This document shows positions 1-12,131 of a stretch of 64,000 bases of DNA, in pieces (within the stretch, counting starts at the first letter, position 1; each line of letters begins with the position of its first letter). The notes under the pieces are model-generated. The model was not told where the DNA came from. It saw only the letters and a program-made list of their open reading frames with translations, and searched no databases. The position numbers and the translations under genes are program-made. The stretch is taken from positions 103,283 through 167,282 of the forward strand of contig NJFT01000075.1 in assembly GCA_002221725.1 (NCBI GenBank). The letters run 5' to 3'. Origin of the DNA: Scedosporium boydii (lineage: Eukaryota; Ascomycota; Sordariomycetes; Microascales; Microascaceae).

Positions 1-1560
1 AATTCCAGAGGATCTACCCGACCGAATAGGGGAATGCGCCTCTATTCCATGGTATTTGACATCTTCGTGAAACGCCAATATCTTCGGTATGAAAAGACGA
101 ATAGCTTTCCCCCCTCTCTCGCAACCTTTTCTCGATAGGTAAAGTATATTGTCAGAGAATTCGTTAGGGCTGTCCTAGCCGGTCTTGGTAATAGGCCTGC
201 CCAAACTTTGGGGCTTGAAGAAGCCGACTTGTGCAGTGTAGTCGGTGGGCGATGGCACATTCACGTTGCCCTCATCGGTTGAAAGGGGGTGGGTGGCCAT
301 TTGATGTATTAGTGACCATCTGTGCATGCTACGCTTGGCAGCACCAGGGCGAGTTACGGGATGGCGGCTATTGACGATGGCGTGGGTTTTAGGTCTGTGG
401 GCGCCTGTTCGCAGGTGCTTGTTCCCCATCACCATCATCGATACGTCGATGTCTGATGCTCATTCACCAATCCAAGCACAGAAAAGGATGTGATCGATTT
501 CGTCCATTCACTCTTTTGGTACCGGCATTTGATCACCCCTCCGTCAGCTAAGTCGAATCATTTAGTCGAATCGTTCCTTTTGCAGTGTTGCAGATGTATT
601 TTCCAAGTTTCCGGTTTTCCCATGCTAAGATTTCCAAAAGTCACGGTTACTGTCGTTTCCCCTCATTCTCTCTCCCTTTTAAGGGGAATGATGGCAGAAG
701 GTTGACGTTTAAGTGGGGACGGGCGATTTTAGTCCAAAGTCATGGACTCGAGGGAGGGGAGGTTCCATGACAGACGGGGATACGAAAGTAGGGAGACCTC
801 GAAGCGGCGTGGGAAATCGTTGCTGTATGGTAAGCAAACTTGTCTGAAGGGGCTATGAAGTTATAATTCGGTGTCCTCTTCTCGACTTTGGCATGTTCGT
901 TTTGTTGCGAGGTCTTCGTTTCGGCTCGCATTTTCCACGTGCAGCCTTAGGATTCCCGTTGGTAATGTGCGAGCCTCTGCATGCATGACCGGAGAGCGGT
1001 ACCCAGTCCTCCAAGTCCAAGTGGAGTTTTTCGACGAGTTGTATTGAAGATACTACATCATACAGGTTGAATTGACCGATTTCTACACCAATGGCATGAC
1101 CTCGTTAGGCTTGGACAAAGTAATTCTTACCAGCATTCATATTGCCCTGGCTCGAGAGGCGTCCGAGATGATATCAGTGGATGTGGCGCTAATCAGCCTC
1201 AAGACCAGCCCAGCCAAGCACAGACCATAGTACAATTGTAGCCATAGCCCAAAGTGCAAGGGGGCCGGTTGAACATCGGAAGTTCAGTTTGCTTTGACGT
1301 AGAAGAGGACAGCTTTTGTTACCAGCAGTGGAAACCCGCGACAAGGTAGAAGGAGCCATTGAATGCGTCTTTGGGGGAAGACGATTTCATCAACTGATGA
1401 TCCAGCATAATAGGACTTGACCTAGTTCTTTCTTTCATTCTCTTGACTTTTTCCTTGCCTAATTTCGTCTCTTATACTTACTCTTTTTCTTTTTCTTTTA
1501 ACGATTAACCCTTCTCTTCACACCGGTACCGAGACCTAGACATACTCGTGACCAACAGCC
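1..1560. other. Gene-free left flank and lectin promoter
   Basis: No reading frame here has the length, splice structure or family resemblance of a gene. The last 140 bases before the lectin start are pyrimidine-rich (runs of CTTT/TTTC around 1425-1503), as is common in core promoters of filamentous ascomycetes. A CACGTG hexamer lies at 936-941. Nothing else is recognisable. Confidence 0.5.
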
Positions 1561-2774
1561 ATGCGGTTTACCTCGTGGCTGTCGGCCGCTGGCCTGGCGG
1601 CGCTGGCCTGGGCCAAGAAAGATACCACTCCACCGAAAGATATTGATGGGGAGGTCAAGAGCATCGCGGTAAGTTTGGTTGACTGTCCGAGTTCAGCCCT
1701 GACCTTGGAGATCGGCCCACTAACAATATCTTAGTTGCGAACGCACACGTTAGTTCAGGTAGGCGACATCGCAGACGAGTCCTCGAGCCACCCCGACAAC
1801 ACAACAGTGAATACTAACCGGATATCTATAGCCATATCTTGACTCTGATATGCAAAGTCGGTGGTATGACTTTGGCGGGGACACTATTATTCGAACGGAT
1901 TCGTATGTTACTTTCCAACGACCGACCCGGACTATGCCCTCGCTTCACATAGCTAGGGAGCTTCGTTGAAGTTGTCGAACAGCTACTAAACAAAAGCTCT
2001 TAACGCAGATATATCCGCCTTACGTCCGACCGACCTTCGCAAGCGGGATGGATCTTCTCTAGGGTTCCTCTCACGGCTACGAATTGGGAAGTCGAAGTCG
2101 AATTCAAGATCCACGGCAAGAACCAGCTGTTTGGCGACGGTTTCGCGATGTGGATCACCAAGGAGCGAGCCTCCCCCGGTCCCGTCTTCGGCCACGCCGA
2201 CAACTTCAACGGCCTCGGCGTCTTTTTCGACACCTACAAGAACAACCGCCCCGGCGTAGTCTTCCCCTACGTCATGGCCATGTTCGGCGACGGCAACACG
2301 CGCTACGACAAGGAAACCGACGGCAAGAACACGGAGCTTGCCGGCTGCTCGGCTCGCGGCATCCGAAACGCTCAGGTCCCGACGAAGCTCAAGTTGACGT
2401 ACTTCCAGGACAAGAGCCTCAAGCTGGAGCTTCAGTACAAGGCCGATGGCGAGTGGACGCAGTGCTTCGAGACCAACGAGCCGCCGGCGATGCCTCAGAT
2501 CTCGTACCTCGGCTTCAGCGCCGAGACGGGCGAGCTCAGCGACAACCACGACATCATCTCGATCCGGGCTAGGAACCTCTACATCGCGCCCAGGTCCTCG
2601 AAGCCGGCGGCTGGTAAGAACAAGAAGCCGCAGAAGACGCATTCGTACAAGAAGAAGAAGAGCGGTTCTTGGCTCGGATTCCTAGTCAAGTCGGTCCTCG
2701 TCTTGTTTGTCATTGCGGGTTCTTATGTCGCTTACACGGCGTGGAGGACGTCGAAGAAGTCTCACCGATTCTAG
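1561..2774 (+). CDS. L-type (legume-like) lectin, ERGIC-53/VIP36/Emp47 family cargo receptor
   Basis: Four exons (1561-1668, 1735-1758, 1832-1902, 2009-2774) give 322 residues. Residues 1-18 look like a signal peptide. The lectin fold follows from about residue 37, with family motifs such as LRTH, SRWYDFGGDT, LFGDGFAMW and DTYKNNRPG, the last two in the carbohydrate/Ca-binding part of the domain. A lysine-rich spacer (YKKKKSG) precedes one membrane segment at about 289-313, and a short cytosolic tail ends KKSHRF. Family members are type I membrane proteins that bind high-mannose glycoproteins and cycle between ER and Golgi; that role is inferred from the family. The tail has lysines but not a strict KKxx terminus. 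Exon 2 is only 24 nt. Very sure of the family, less of the exact orthologue. Confidence 0.9.
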
Positions 2775-5700
2775 GCTGTTCAACTGGGACTGAAGAAGCG
2801 ACAGGATTATTGAGATGGGCGGGTATGTTGGCATTGTCAGTGAGCCGGTCATGAAAACAAAAAAAACACCATGGACTCTTCTATTTCCTCTTTTGCTCTT
2901 GCACTCCTGTCCCTAAGCACTGAAGCTCCGCTGTACGGCCATTTTACGAGGAGGTCCCTAGTTTATATTCCGGGATTGTCATTCCTACTCCTCTAGTGCT
3001 ACTGAAAGACTTCTAGGGAAAGCTCTATTCGCGTCCCGTGTGCTATTTCCCTTGGTCTGCGGAAGAAGGATGTTGCATGTTGAGATACCTGAAAAAAATA
3101 TGGCGGTAACTGAAGGGGGGAAATCGGCTGATGTTTAGACTTGATGGAGAGACTGGTCGGAGCAAACAGTATGTGTATGAAGGGGACCTTTACTAGTCAT
3201 GGGAGCAGGGTGTATCGGTTATGTATTATCAGCAAGCCTTTTTTGAGACACACATCACACTGACTTTTCTCCTCTTGTGATTCCCCTCTCTGCGTCGGTC
3301 GACGAGTAAGTACAAGGGATGCGTATTAGACTCCAAGTGGCGGTAAGGGCGAAGTGCTCAGAGCCCAAGCCTCCTGTCAGTGGACGATCGGCAAAGGGTC
3401 CTGGGCGTGAGAGTCCTGGCCACGGTTTCAAGGGTCGAGCTTGGGCTCTTTCAAACCAAATCGAGGTACCAATTGCTGCAGTTGTTATAAAACTGAGAAG
3501 TTCAGCTCGACTCGGTTGATCCCCCTACCCAAACCTATTAGTTCCATCTCCAAATACGAACGCTCTAAGCCCCAGTTGCCCACGATCTCAGCTTTTTTTG
3601 TTCCATGAATGCCATTGTCCACGCCCCCGAGACAGGGCTATTTGCTTCGTTGTTGGTACAGTTAGTGCAGGGTCATCTTCCCCCATACACTAGAGCGACT
3701 CAGCTCTCACGGTTTGCTGCGCCTGTGCGCAGGGCATCGCACGCAGGGGGAAGCATCTGAAGGAGAGCCCCACGAAGGCTCTCACTACGCATGACACGGT
3801 CGCTTCTCTTCGTGGCCCGAGATAAAGCACGTTTCTCACTCAGATGAGCCTGCATCGGGGATGGCTGGCATACATCCCAAGGGTAGTTTGGGGAGATTTT
3901 GATGCGATGCGGCTTAGTACTTTTTTTCTTTCCTTTTCTAACTTCGTACATGGCGTAGCATTGGCGGGCACTTGGGGCGCATGGCCTGGTTACAATGAGA
4001 TCGAATGGACTAGATTGGATATACTACTTCGTATTGTTCTTTTCCTGGAAATGGTTGGTCCTTTTGGTTTGCCTCACCTCGACTGTAGCATTTCCGGACT
4101 ATCTGAGCACGATCCAATATCTGTCCATTCATTGACCAACCCCGCTCCGCTGTTGATCTTGCGGTAATCAGGTACTTATTCTGATATTCCGCGAGATGGA
4201 GGATGAGCAAAGCCTTTGGGCGGGGAAGGGTACATACATCAATACAGTTGTAGCAGATGCCCACAGCTTCTTTAGACCAAAGCTGGAGAGCTTGAAGCCT
4301 GGAGTCACGAGTGTTTGATCTGATTTGCGCCTGTTGGAGGTTGGGGCAACTTGGGGGCTGTTTCAACTTTCGACCCCGCTGTCGATTGTTTCCTGTGTTG
4401 GTCTGTTGTGCTGTGCTGGGACTTGCCGCCTGGCACGACATGACGCACTTTGAAGCTCTGACCCGACCCTCCCCAGATCTGCTACGGAGAAGGAGGGGGC
4501 TTTTAGTGCGTACGGAGCACGAAGTAGGTGCGAGTTGATGGGCGCACGAACTGTGCCAACTCAGAGTTAAGGTCAATGTTGAGGCCAGCAGAGTACAGCA
4601 GTAGACAATTGATGAATCTATTAATTCTTGATCTATGAAGGTATCGATGGTTGTTCAAGGATTACTCAACGCGCCTGGAGAGGAGTGTACGAAATAATAC
4701 AACATTCCATGGCATCAAGCTGTTATGAAGTACTCATCGACTGGGAGCTTCGCATTCGTCCTGGGTCCAATGCTGGGCATCGCCCCTGCCCTGGACGACC
4801 ATCTAAGTTAGTCCCATGCGTGCGCTAGTCCTGCCCCAAGCCTTGGATCGAGAAGGGCCAGATTCCGAGTTGCCGTTCAAGACTGATTTGACTTTTGCTT
4901 TTTGTCCATCAAGCCTCTTGCTTTGTTGTCGATGGGTTTCTCCCCTCTCTCCGTCCTCCCTACTTCGTAGACACAGCTCTCAGCATCGGTAGAGTAATAA
5001 AGAGATACTCACAGATAGAGTGAGAGACTCAAATTGTACGGCAATTACAAAGTGTCGATGGCACTAAGCTGCTTCGTAGGCATAAGCGTCTCTGCGGCTG
5101 TTACACTCATGTTGTGCGGATCGAACCTGCCTCAAAGCGCAGTGGCATCAATTGATACTTCGTACAATTGACAATGGGAAGGAACATTGAAGTACACATA
5201 CTTCGTACACCATTACAACATAAATTGATCTGTGTTGGAGACAAGTACAAGTACAAGCATAACCACGCAATGCGGCGACTCAACGAGGAAGTAGCCTCCA
5301 CGACGGCCGGCCAAATCCATTTGATGCACCATCATCCACTTGCTCTATCTGCCACTCGCCATTCACCATCCACCATCCCGCATCTCGCACCCGCATCCCG
5401 CAGAGCCAGAAACCAGTCCAATAGGCGATCCTTGACCCTTAGCTTCCAGCCCGCCCTGGACTCGCTAACTTTTTGAATTCCCATCTCCTCCCTACATACC
5501 TCCAAGCCTTCCTCTGCCTAGCTCTCCATGCTTCCCCTCCTAGCAAAGTCCTCTATGAGGTAATACCCAGCCGAGAACATCCAACATTTGATCTCACCCA
5601 ACCTGCACACCTGTTCGAACATGCAATTTGAGACTGGCATCTTTTCCGGCATCCTCGTCCCCCATGCACTACGATTAATTCCAGATCTTCCTCCCTCGAG

Positions 5701-5820
5701 AAGCTTGGGCCGGCTGTTGCATCCTGCGTCTTAAATCCAGTCCAATTGACCCGCACTTGTCTCTCCTCGCTCTTCCCCCGGAACCCTGTGCTCTCCTCTT
5801 TCCGCCAGCCCAGCTTTAGC
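2775..5820. other. Gene-free intergenic region between lectin and PKA
   Basis: The short open frames here (up to about 190 codons on the minus strand at 4010-4576) show no family resemblance, no codon bias and no splice-supported extension. The region holds four copies of the 9-mer TACTTCGTA (4025, 4961, 5156, 5199). A pol III B-box-like sequence on the minus strand near 5117-5130 lacks a tRNA fold. From about 5300 onward the plus strand becomes C/T-rich, compatible with the PKA promoter. Confidence 0.5.
4025..5207. repeat. Cluster of four TACTTCGTA 9-mers
   Basis: Exact copies start at 4025, 4961, 5156 and 5199. Those at 5156 and 5199 extend to TACTTCGTAC. The same 9-mer or its reverse complement recurs at 21258, 25689, 25979, 33243 and 36738, and the C variant (TACTCCGTA/TACGGAGTA) at 12342, 26333, 27810 and 36146. 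All copies seen are outside the coding exons. Function unknown. Confidence 0.6.
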
Positions 5821-6814
5821 TCTCCCCACGCTTTGCTGCTACTGGACACTGGTTACTGGTTGGTGGCTACTGGCTACTGGCTACTGGCTATTACTGGCTG
5901 CTTCCCCCTCCTTCCTCCCAAACACCACGCAAAATCCTGTGCTGTGTTCATGTTCCTGTTCCCATCATATCCAGTCATCCCCACCAAGCTTGCTCGAGAA
6001 CAGTACTTTCGTACCTTGGTCTGATTGCGAGCTTTTTCTCTTTCCCGCGAACTTTCAAGAGCTCCTCCAACACTCGATTTTCCAATTAAATTGCTTGCGA
6101 CTGCTTTTCCAACCAATACCACCATTTACCTGCTACCCAATTGGTCTTGTCGAATCGAGCTGGAATGTGCCTAGAGTGACAAGGTTGCTCTCGGGTATTT
6201 GGATTTGGAAGCTTCGCTTCTTCCGGTAACCTGTCCATTTTTGCGAACACGCACAGGCACTCGGACACTCTCGACACCACAGAACAAAGGCATACCGATA
6301 ACCACCCAGAGGACTGGACCTCTCTCCCTTGCCACACTCTAGCTGCGAAATCGGTACCCCCGAAGTATGCCCTGCTGGACCGCATGTATGTTTGCATGAG
6401 CTTGCTGCTTCTCTGAGCTATTGTTCTTCGCCGCCCGCTCCTGCGAAACACCCCAACTTTGGCAGACCACCAACGCCGAAGCCGCCCACCACCTTCCTCC
6501 GGCCTGCGTGAGACTCCAACACCACGAACGAAAGACGCAACCACCCGGCGTTTGAGCGATTTCGTCTAGCCTATAGACCCGAAGAGCTGCTTTGCCCCGT
6601 TATTTAAGATATTGCCGAAACTCTATAGTATTCTCCGACAAGGCGTTTTTTGTCAGGATCCGGAGCTTGGACGACCCCGCCACCCCCGCCGATCACATCC
6701 ACCTCGTCATTTCTGTGTAGGAGCTGCGATCTACCTCCTGCCCGCCGCGCGGATACGATCGCGACTCACTTTGCATTAAGCCAATTTCGGCCGGAGCCCC
6801 CGACCGTCCCTCCT
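5821..6814 (+). promoter_or_regulatory. Pyrimidine-rich promoter and long 5' leader of the PKA gene
   Basis: The plus strand is strongly C/T-rich for about 1 kb before the start codon and contains several upstream ATGs with short open frames (for example an ATG at 6329). The transcription start cannot be fixed from sequence alone. Near 5864-5891 the heptamer TGGCTAC is repeated about four times. A long leader with upstream ATGs would allow translational control, but that is inference. Confidence 0.4.
5864..5891 (+). repeat. TGGCTAC heptamer tandem repeat
   Basis: Three perfect TGGCTAC units are followed by one TGGCTAT unit, and related TTACTGG units flank them. It lies about 0.9 kb upstream of the PKA start codon and looks like simple-sequence expansion. 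Confidence 0.8.
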
Positions 6815-8810
6815 ATGCCTCTCGGTTTTCTTAAGAAGAAAAGGACCAGGGAGGGCAACGGAGAAAACACGACGAGTTCGCCCACAAGTCCTGTAGCCCC
6901 CGCCGCTGCTAAACCACCCGAGTCCACCCCCATCTCTGCTGGCGGCGGCAGATTGCCCTCATTCCCGCTCCCGCCTACATCCACCGCCGCCGGCGGCGGC
7001 CCCGCGACAACCTCACCTGCTCTCCCCAACACGTCGCCCAACAACACGTCGCCCAACAACACGTCGCCCAACAACGCAGCATCGAACGTCGCAACAGCAG
7101 CAGGAGCTTCAACAGGCAACGAGGACGTCCAAATGTCGAACGTCACAGCCCAACCGGCCTACCCGGCCGGTTATCTGGCAGCTCCCACCCCCGAACATCA
7201 GAATCTACCCAGCATCAGCAATCTCATAAACCAACCACAGCAGCATGGGACCCCCGCCCAACAACCCGCCCAACAACAGTACTTGACGCAACCGGACACC
7301 CACCTCGGCCAGACAGTTAGCCCCGGGACAGACCCGGACAAGCTTGCCCAGGCACAGGCAGCCTCGGCAATGGCTCCTCCTGCGCAGCCTACCCCCGAGC
7401 AAGGCACACAGCAACAGGCGCATGGTGTTCAAGCCAATCAACCCTCGCAACCCGCGGCCGCGAGCAACCAGCACGCACAATACACCGGAGCGGGCGCCGG
7501 CGCGCAAGACAACCAAGGTCAAGGCCGTGTTACGAAAGGAAAATACTCGCTCCAGGACTTCGAGATTTTGAGAACTCTGGGAACAGGTAGCTTTGGCCGA
7601 GTCCACCTTGTACAATCAAAACACAACACACGGTTCTACGCCATTAAAGTGTTGAAGAAGGCGCAAGTAGTCAAGATGAAGCAGGTGGAGCACACAAACG
7701 ATGAGAGGAGAATGTTGGGCGAGGTCAAGCACCCCTTCCTTGTTACCTTGTGGGGTACCTTCCAAGACTCTAAAAACCTATATATGGTCATGGACTTTGT
7801 TGAAGGAGGAGAACTATTCTCACTCTTAAGAAAGTCTGGGGTAAGTCCCCCTTTGTTTTGTTGAGTTTATTTTTATTTTTTTTTTTTTCTCCTCTTTCGA
7901 AGAGCTCCGAAACCACTCGAGGACGGCAGTTTCGTGTGACTTACTGACTTGATTCTGTCAGCGTTTTCCGAATCCTGTTGCCAAATTCTACGCAGCGGAG
8001 GTGACTCTTGCGTTGGAGTACCTCCACTCAAGAAACATTATATATCGGGATCTAAAACCTGAAAACCTGCTCCTTGATCGTCATGGCCATCTAAAGATAA
8101 CAGACTTTGGCTTTGCAAAGAGGGTACCCGACAAAACCTGGACGCTGTGCGGTACGCCAGACTACCTTGCGCCCGAGGTTGTGAGTAACAAGGGCTATAA
8201 CAAGTCGGTCGACTGGTATGTTATTTAGCCCCCTTTTCTGTCCTTGAAACTACTCCATGCTCTGTGAAGTGAGTACGAGGTATGTGGAGCAGTATTAACG
8301 GCAGACTCGGTTTTAGGTGGTCGCTGGGAATTTTGATATACGAGATGTTGTGCGGATACACTCCCTTCTGGGATAGCGGTTCTCCCCTTAAAATCTATGA
8401 GAACATTCTCCGCGGAACTGTGAAATATCCTACCTATATCAACCCGGACGCCCAGGATCTCCTCTCGAGGTTAATCACAGCCGATATCACCAAGAGATTG
8501 GGTAACCTTTACAATGGCTCGGCAGATATCAAGAACCACCCATGGTTCGCTGAAGTCACCTGGGAGCGGCTTGCGCGGAAGGATATAGACGCGCCGTACA
8601 CACCTCCAGTGAAGGCGGGCGTCGGCGATACGAGTTTGTTTGATCGGTATCCTGAAGAGACGGAACGATATGGCCAGACTGGACACGACGAGTGAGTTGA
8701 AACCCCTACCCTCCTGCAATCCTTTACTCTCATCGCTTCCGCGAAACTTGGCAGGCATAGGCTGACAATATCATCACGGCAGATATGGTCACCTCTTCGT
8801 GGACTTCTAA
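6815..8810 (+). CDS. cAMP-dependent protein kinase (PKA) catalytic subunit
   Basis: Four exons (6815-7840, 7962-8215, 8317-8691, 8783-8810) give 560 residues. Residues 1-248 are a low-complexity N-terminal extension (Q, P, N, A, T) typical of filamentous-fungal PKA. The kinase domain runs from about 249 to 505: glycine loop GTGSFG (256-261), ATP-binding Lys278, catalytic Asp372 in [11 protein letters not shown] Asp390 and activation-loop Thr403 in TWTLCGTP. The AGC C-terminal extension ends in a hydrophobic motif, FVDF. PKA phosphorylates Ser/Thr targets after cAMP frees it from its regulatory subunit, and in fungi controls growth and development. The start chosen is the first in-frame ATG, beginning [10 protein letters not shown]; the frame is open upstream without an ATG. 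The last exon encodes only nine residues. It could be called PKA1/CPKA; which paralogue is not determinable. Confidence 0.95.
7031..7075 (+). repeat. 15-bp tandem repeat inside the PKA N-terminal extension
   Basis: The unit ACGTCGCCCAACAAC occurs three times in perfect tandem and encodes repeated TSPNN. It keeps frame because the unit is a multiple of three. Such coding repeats commonly vary in copy number between strains. Confidence 0.9.
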
Positions 8811-9754
8811 GGTTTCCGTGCGGGCTAGTCGCCGGAATCAATTGCCTCTTGATACCATTCTAGAGACCAATACCTTATTCTGCAATCAAGTTCTTTTTTC
8901 CTCTCAAACACTCACTGAACGTTTATGACACACCAAGAAAACAAAAACGAACATAGTGCGTATAACGAAGAAGTGTATCACAGTTCTGAAGCATACGGAG
9001 CGGAATTTTCATTCATTATCCTGTGTTCTTGCAATTGTTACGAGTAAGGAGCAGAGAAGATTTGTCAAAGGAAACGAAAAAGAAAAACAATGGTCGGGGC
9101 GTTTCGTAGGTGCATATACTTGACGGTTGTATCCTCCATAGGCCATACGAAGGGGCTAAAGGGAACCGACAGCTTTTTATGTTCTTTTCCTGCTTTCTTT
9201 TATTTTGGACTGTTAGAATAAGGGCTTTGGCTTTCGTTTTTTTCCGCCTATCTTCACCTTTTCGTTTTATCAACTGGGGTTCTAGGGTGGGCAATGGGGT
9301 TGAAATATATGGAATGGTTTATTATTGGAAGGTGTGGTTACGGAAAAGAAAAACGGGGTTTACATACATTGAATTGACTTGTTAGTTTTCATCTTCCTCT
9401 TGTTTCCCGGGGCCTCTAGTGGGGATGACGTCTCGGTTACGGAAGACTTGATGCCCTGGAATATACATATATATATCTCGTGAATGGCTGGTACTAGGAG
9501 GAAGGTTGGGAGAGAACACCTTCATCTGACGTCGATGTTGACATCTCAAGCGTAATCTTATTATTCTATTCGTAACACTTCATCATATCTGGCATTACTC
9601 TGCCTCGGGGAGATGATTAATGCCAATGCAACAGTATAATACCAAAACCCAATGCATGAAACAACTGCCTACCAAAAACCCGATACTACAAATCATATAT
9701 AGCAACACAACGGGGTGAGGGAAAGAGAGTACCCTCCAAATAACCCTCTCCCCC
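8811..9754. other. Convergent intergenic region
   Basis: This space lies between the 3' ends of the PKA gene and the lipase gene. It is A/T-rich with poly-A/T runs and contains no supportable gene. It should hold both 3' UTRs; no poly(A) site can be assigned firmly. Confidence 0.5.
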
Positions 9755-12131
9755 TCAGTCCTCCTTGTATGAACCCGCATATCCCTCATCTTCCATCCCC
9801 CTAAAGATGTGATGCTCCCCCATGACAATGCCTTCCTCGATGCCCTCGGTATCATCCCCATCCGTCGTGCTATTCGACCCATCAGCAAGCAGGCTCCTCA
9901 TATCCTCCTCGCTCAATATCGTCTCAATAGAGCCCCTCCTCAACCAAGGCCTCGTCTCCAACCTTCCCTTCTCGACCAGCCTCTCAATACGGAGCCTATT
10001 CGAGATAAACTTGAGCTTAGGAAACGCGCTCTGCTGCCCTTCATGAATCATCCTCGCAAGCCGATCCGGGTCCGGATCCGAGAGGATGTTCCAAAAGTCC
10101 GACACGATGCTCTTAGGCCAAATAGTAATAGTCCCCGCAAACGCGTCCTGCAACCACAGCTGGCTCCAATCCTGTCCCAGTGGTCGAGGCAGGAGCTCCG
10201 CGTGGCGGACGAAACGGAGCCACTTGTTCATGTCGAGCTTGAGGAAGTTTTCAAACGTCGACATGAGGTAGCCGCCGCGCCAGCCGGCGCCGCGACGGTG
10301 CGTCACGGGATGTCCGACGGTGCCGCGTGAGGAGAAGAAGAAGAGGTTGATGTGGGGGTTGACCTGGCTGACGATTGTGAAATTTACGTTGAAGTGGAGG
10401 TTGAGCGCTTTGATGGGTATGTCGGTGCGGAGGCTGCCGTCTTTCCACTTGCGGCCGAAGGAGTAGGGGACGAGCGTGCCTTCGCGCGTCTTCATCATGA
10501 GCACGACGGGGTTGAGGATGCCCGGGACGGCGGCGGAGGCTAACACGGCCGACCAGATCACGCAGTCGGGGCTCGTGAGGTAGTTGCAGAGGATGGTGGG
10601 GGAATGGGGATCCGAGGGCACGCATGAGACGTTGAGGATGCGACCCGTGCGCTGGTACGCCTCTCGGAAGGTCATGGACCCGCGGGACCACCAGGTCGCG
10701 CGGTCAGCCCAATCGATGGCGTCAAACCTCGCTCCCGTCTTCCACCACCGGGGGAGCCAGGTGAAGATGGATTCTCGGCACGCGGTGATGCGGGTGGCTA
10801 GGGCGGGGACGATGAGCTCCTTTAGCTCTTCGTTCGTCCGGGTCGCGACCAGCGCGGCGACGAGGGCGCCGCCGCTGGTGCCGGAGATGACGTCTGGTAG
10901 TAGATCCGCGTCCAGGAGGGCTTTGACAACGCCGAAATGATAGTAAGCAAATGTGGCACCCCCTGATAGACATAGCGCGGTTCGACCGAAGTTGGCGTGC
11001 ATCTGCTTGAAGAGCACCCTTCGGTCGTCGTTGGAAAGCTGTCCCGTGTTCAACAAGAACTTGATCGTTTTCTCAGCTGTTGAAAGGCCAGTCAGTATGA
11101 GGTGGCAATGGGAAGAGGACGAAAGAAGAAAAAGGGGGGGTCCTGGACTACTTACACTCATCGATGTAGTTCTGAACCAAGTTCTTAGTGCCGTAGTACG
11201 TCTGGCTGTAGAGCCTCGGACCCTCGACACCCACAAAATTGCTCTTCACGCATGCCTCGGCCAAGATCCTCAGCTCATCCGCCGATTTCGATTTTCCCGC
11301 CCCCTCGGCCTTATCCGCACCATCCTCAACATCCTCCGCCTTATGCCTCAGCTTCCTCATGTGCTCCCACACGCGCCTGACCGTCTTAGAGTCATAGTAC
11401 GCATACTCGTTCTCCTCCTTCCAGCTCTGTCGCCCGAGGAAGCTATCCAGCTCCTTGGCGGCAACGACCCAGTCTCGGTAGTTATTCGTCGTGCGCATGT
11501 TCCTCCTTAGCCTCTCTCTCGTCCCGCGCCACGCGAACGTCTGCTCGTATAAGTATATGTAAAGCCGCGTGAAAAGGTACGATATCCATTCGAGCGCAAG
11601 GATGCCCGTGACGCCCAGCAGCAGCGGCCATTTGAGTAGGTTGTACAGGTAGCCCTCGCGGGTCTCGTCCTTGGTCCTCTCGCCCAACAACGAGTGCACG
11701 GGCGCCGCCGTCCTCCTCTTCTTCCGCCTTTGCGGCTTCTTGATCTTCTCGTTCACAGGCGCCCAGTCGTTCTGCGCCGATATGAAGACAGGTGGCTGCT
11801 GCGTCAGGGACAGCGTCTGTCGGAAATCTGGTGTGGTCCCGCTGCCGCCCGGCGCAGGGGGCGCCAGAGAGTCCGTCTCGTGGGAATCGACATCGGAAGG
11901 GCGGAGTCTTGGACTGCGGATCGTCGAGAAGCTTGTCCGGCTCGGGGACGTCAGCTCGTCGATGGGGGTCTGGAAGTCTGGTGCATGGAGGGCGTTTGCG
12001 AAGGCTTCGATGCCCTCCGGGTCGGAGAAGTCCTCGGCGATCTTGGGGACGCTCGACGGGTCATAGGACTCGGGCGAGAAGCCGTACTTGGAGTCGCTGG
12101 ACTGGAAGAAGCTATTGCGTCGCCCGGGCAT
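9755..12131 (-). CDS. Patatin-like triacylglycerol lipase (DUF3336 plus patatin domain)
   Basis: Two exons (12131-11156 and 11076-9755, 79-nt intron) give 765 residues. The N-terminal third is disordered. A hydrophobic stretch near residues 170-195 (LLKWPLLLGVTGILALEW) and a DUF3336-like region precede the patatin domain. The catalytic dyad is visible: Ser393 in GTSGG with the oxyanion motif LSGGAT (362-367), and Asp538 in KWKDGS. The arrangement matches the yeast Tgl3/Tgl4/Tgl5 family of lipid-droplet lipases, some of which also act as lysophospholipid acyltransferases. The end after the domain is acidic (DGDDTEGIEEG). The gene converges with PKA. Lipase activity on stored triacylglycerol is inferred from the family; I cannot say which Tgl it matches. 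Confidence 0.9.

Noticed and set aside
4010..4576. Open frame of 188 codons on the minus strand
   Set aside because: No family resemblance, mixed composition, no splice support, and it lies in gene-free DNA where chance frames of this size occur.
5117..5130. Minus-strand GGTTCGATCC resembling a tRNA B box
   Set aside because: The flanking bases do not pair into a T stem, and no A box, acceptor stem or anticodon arm is present.
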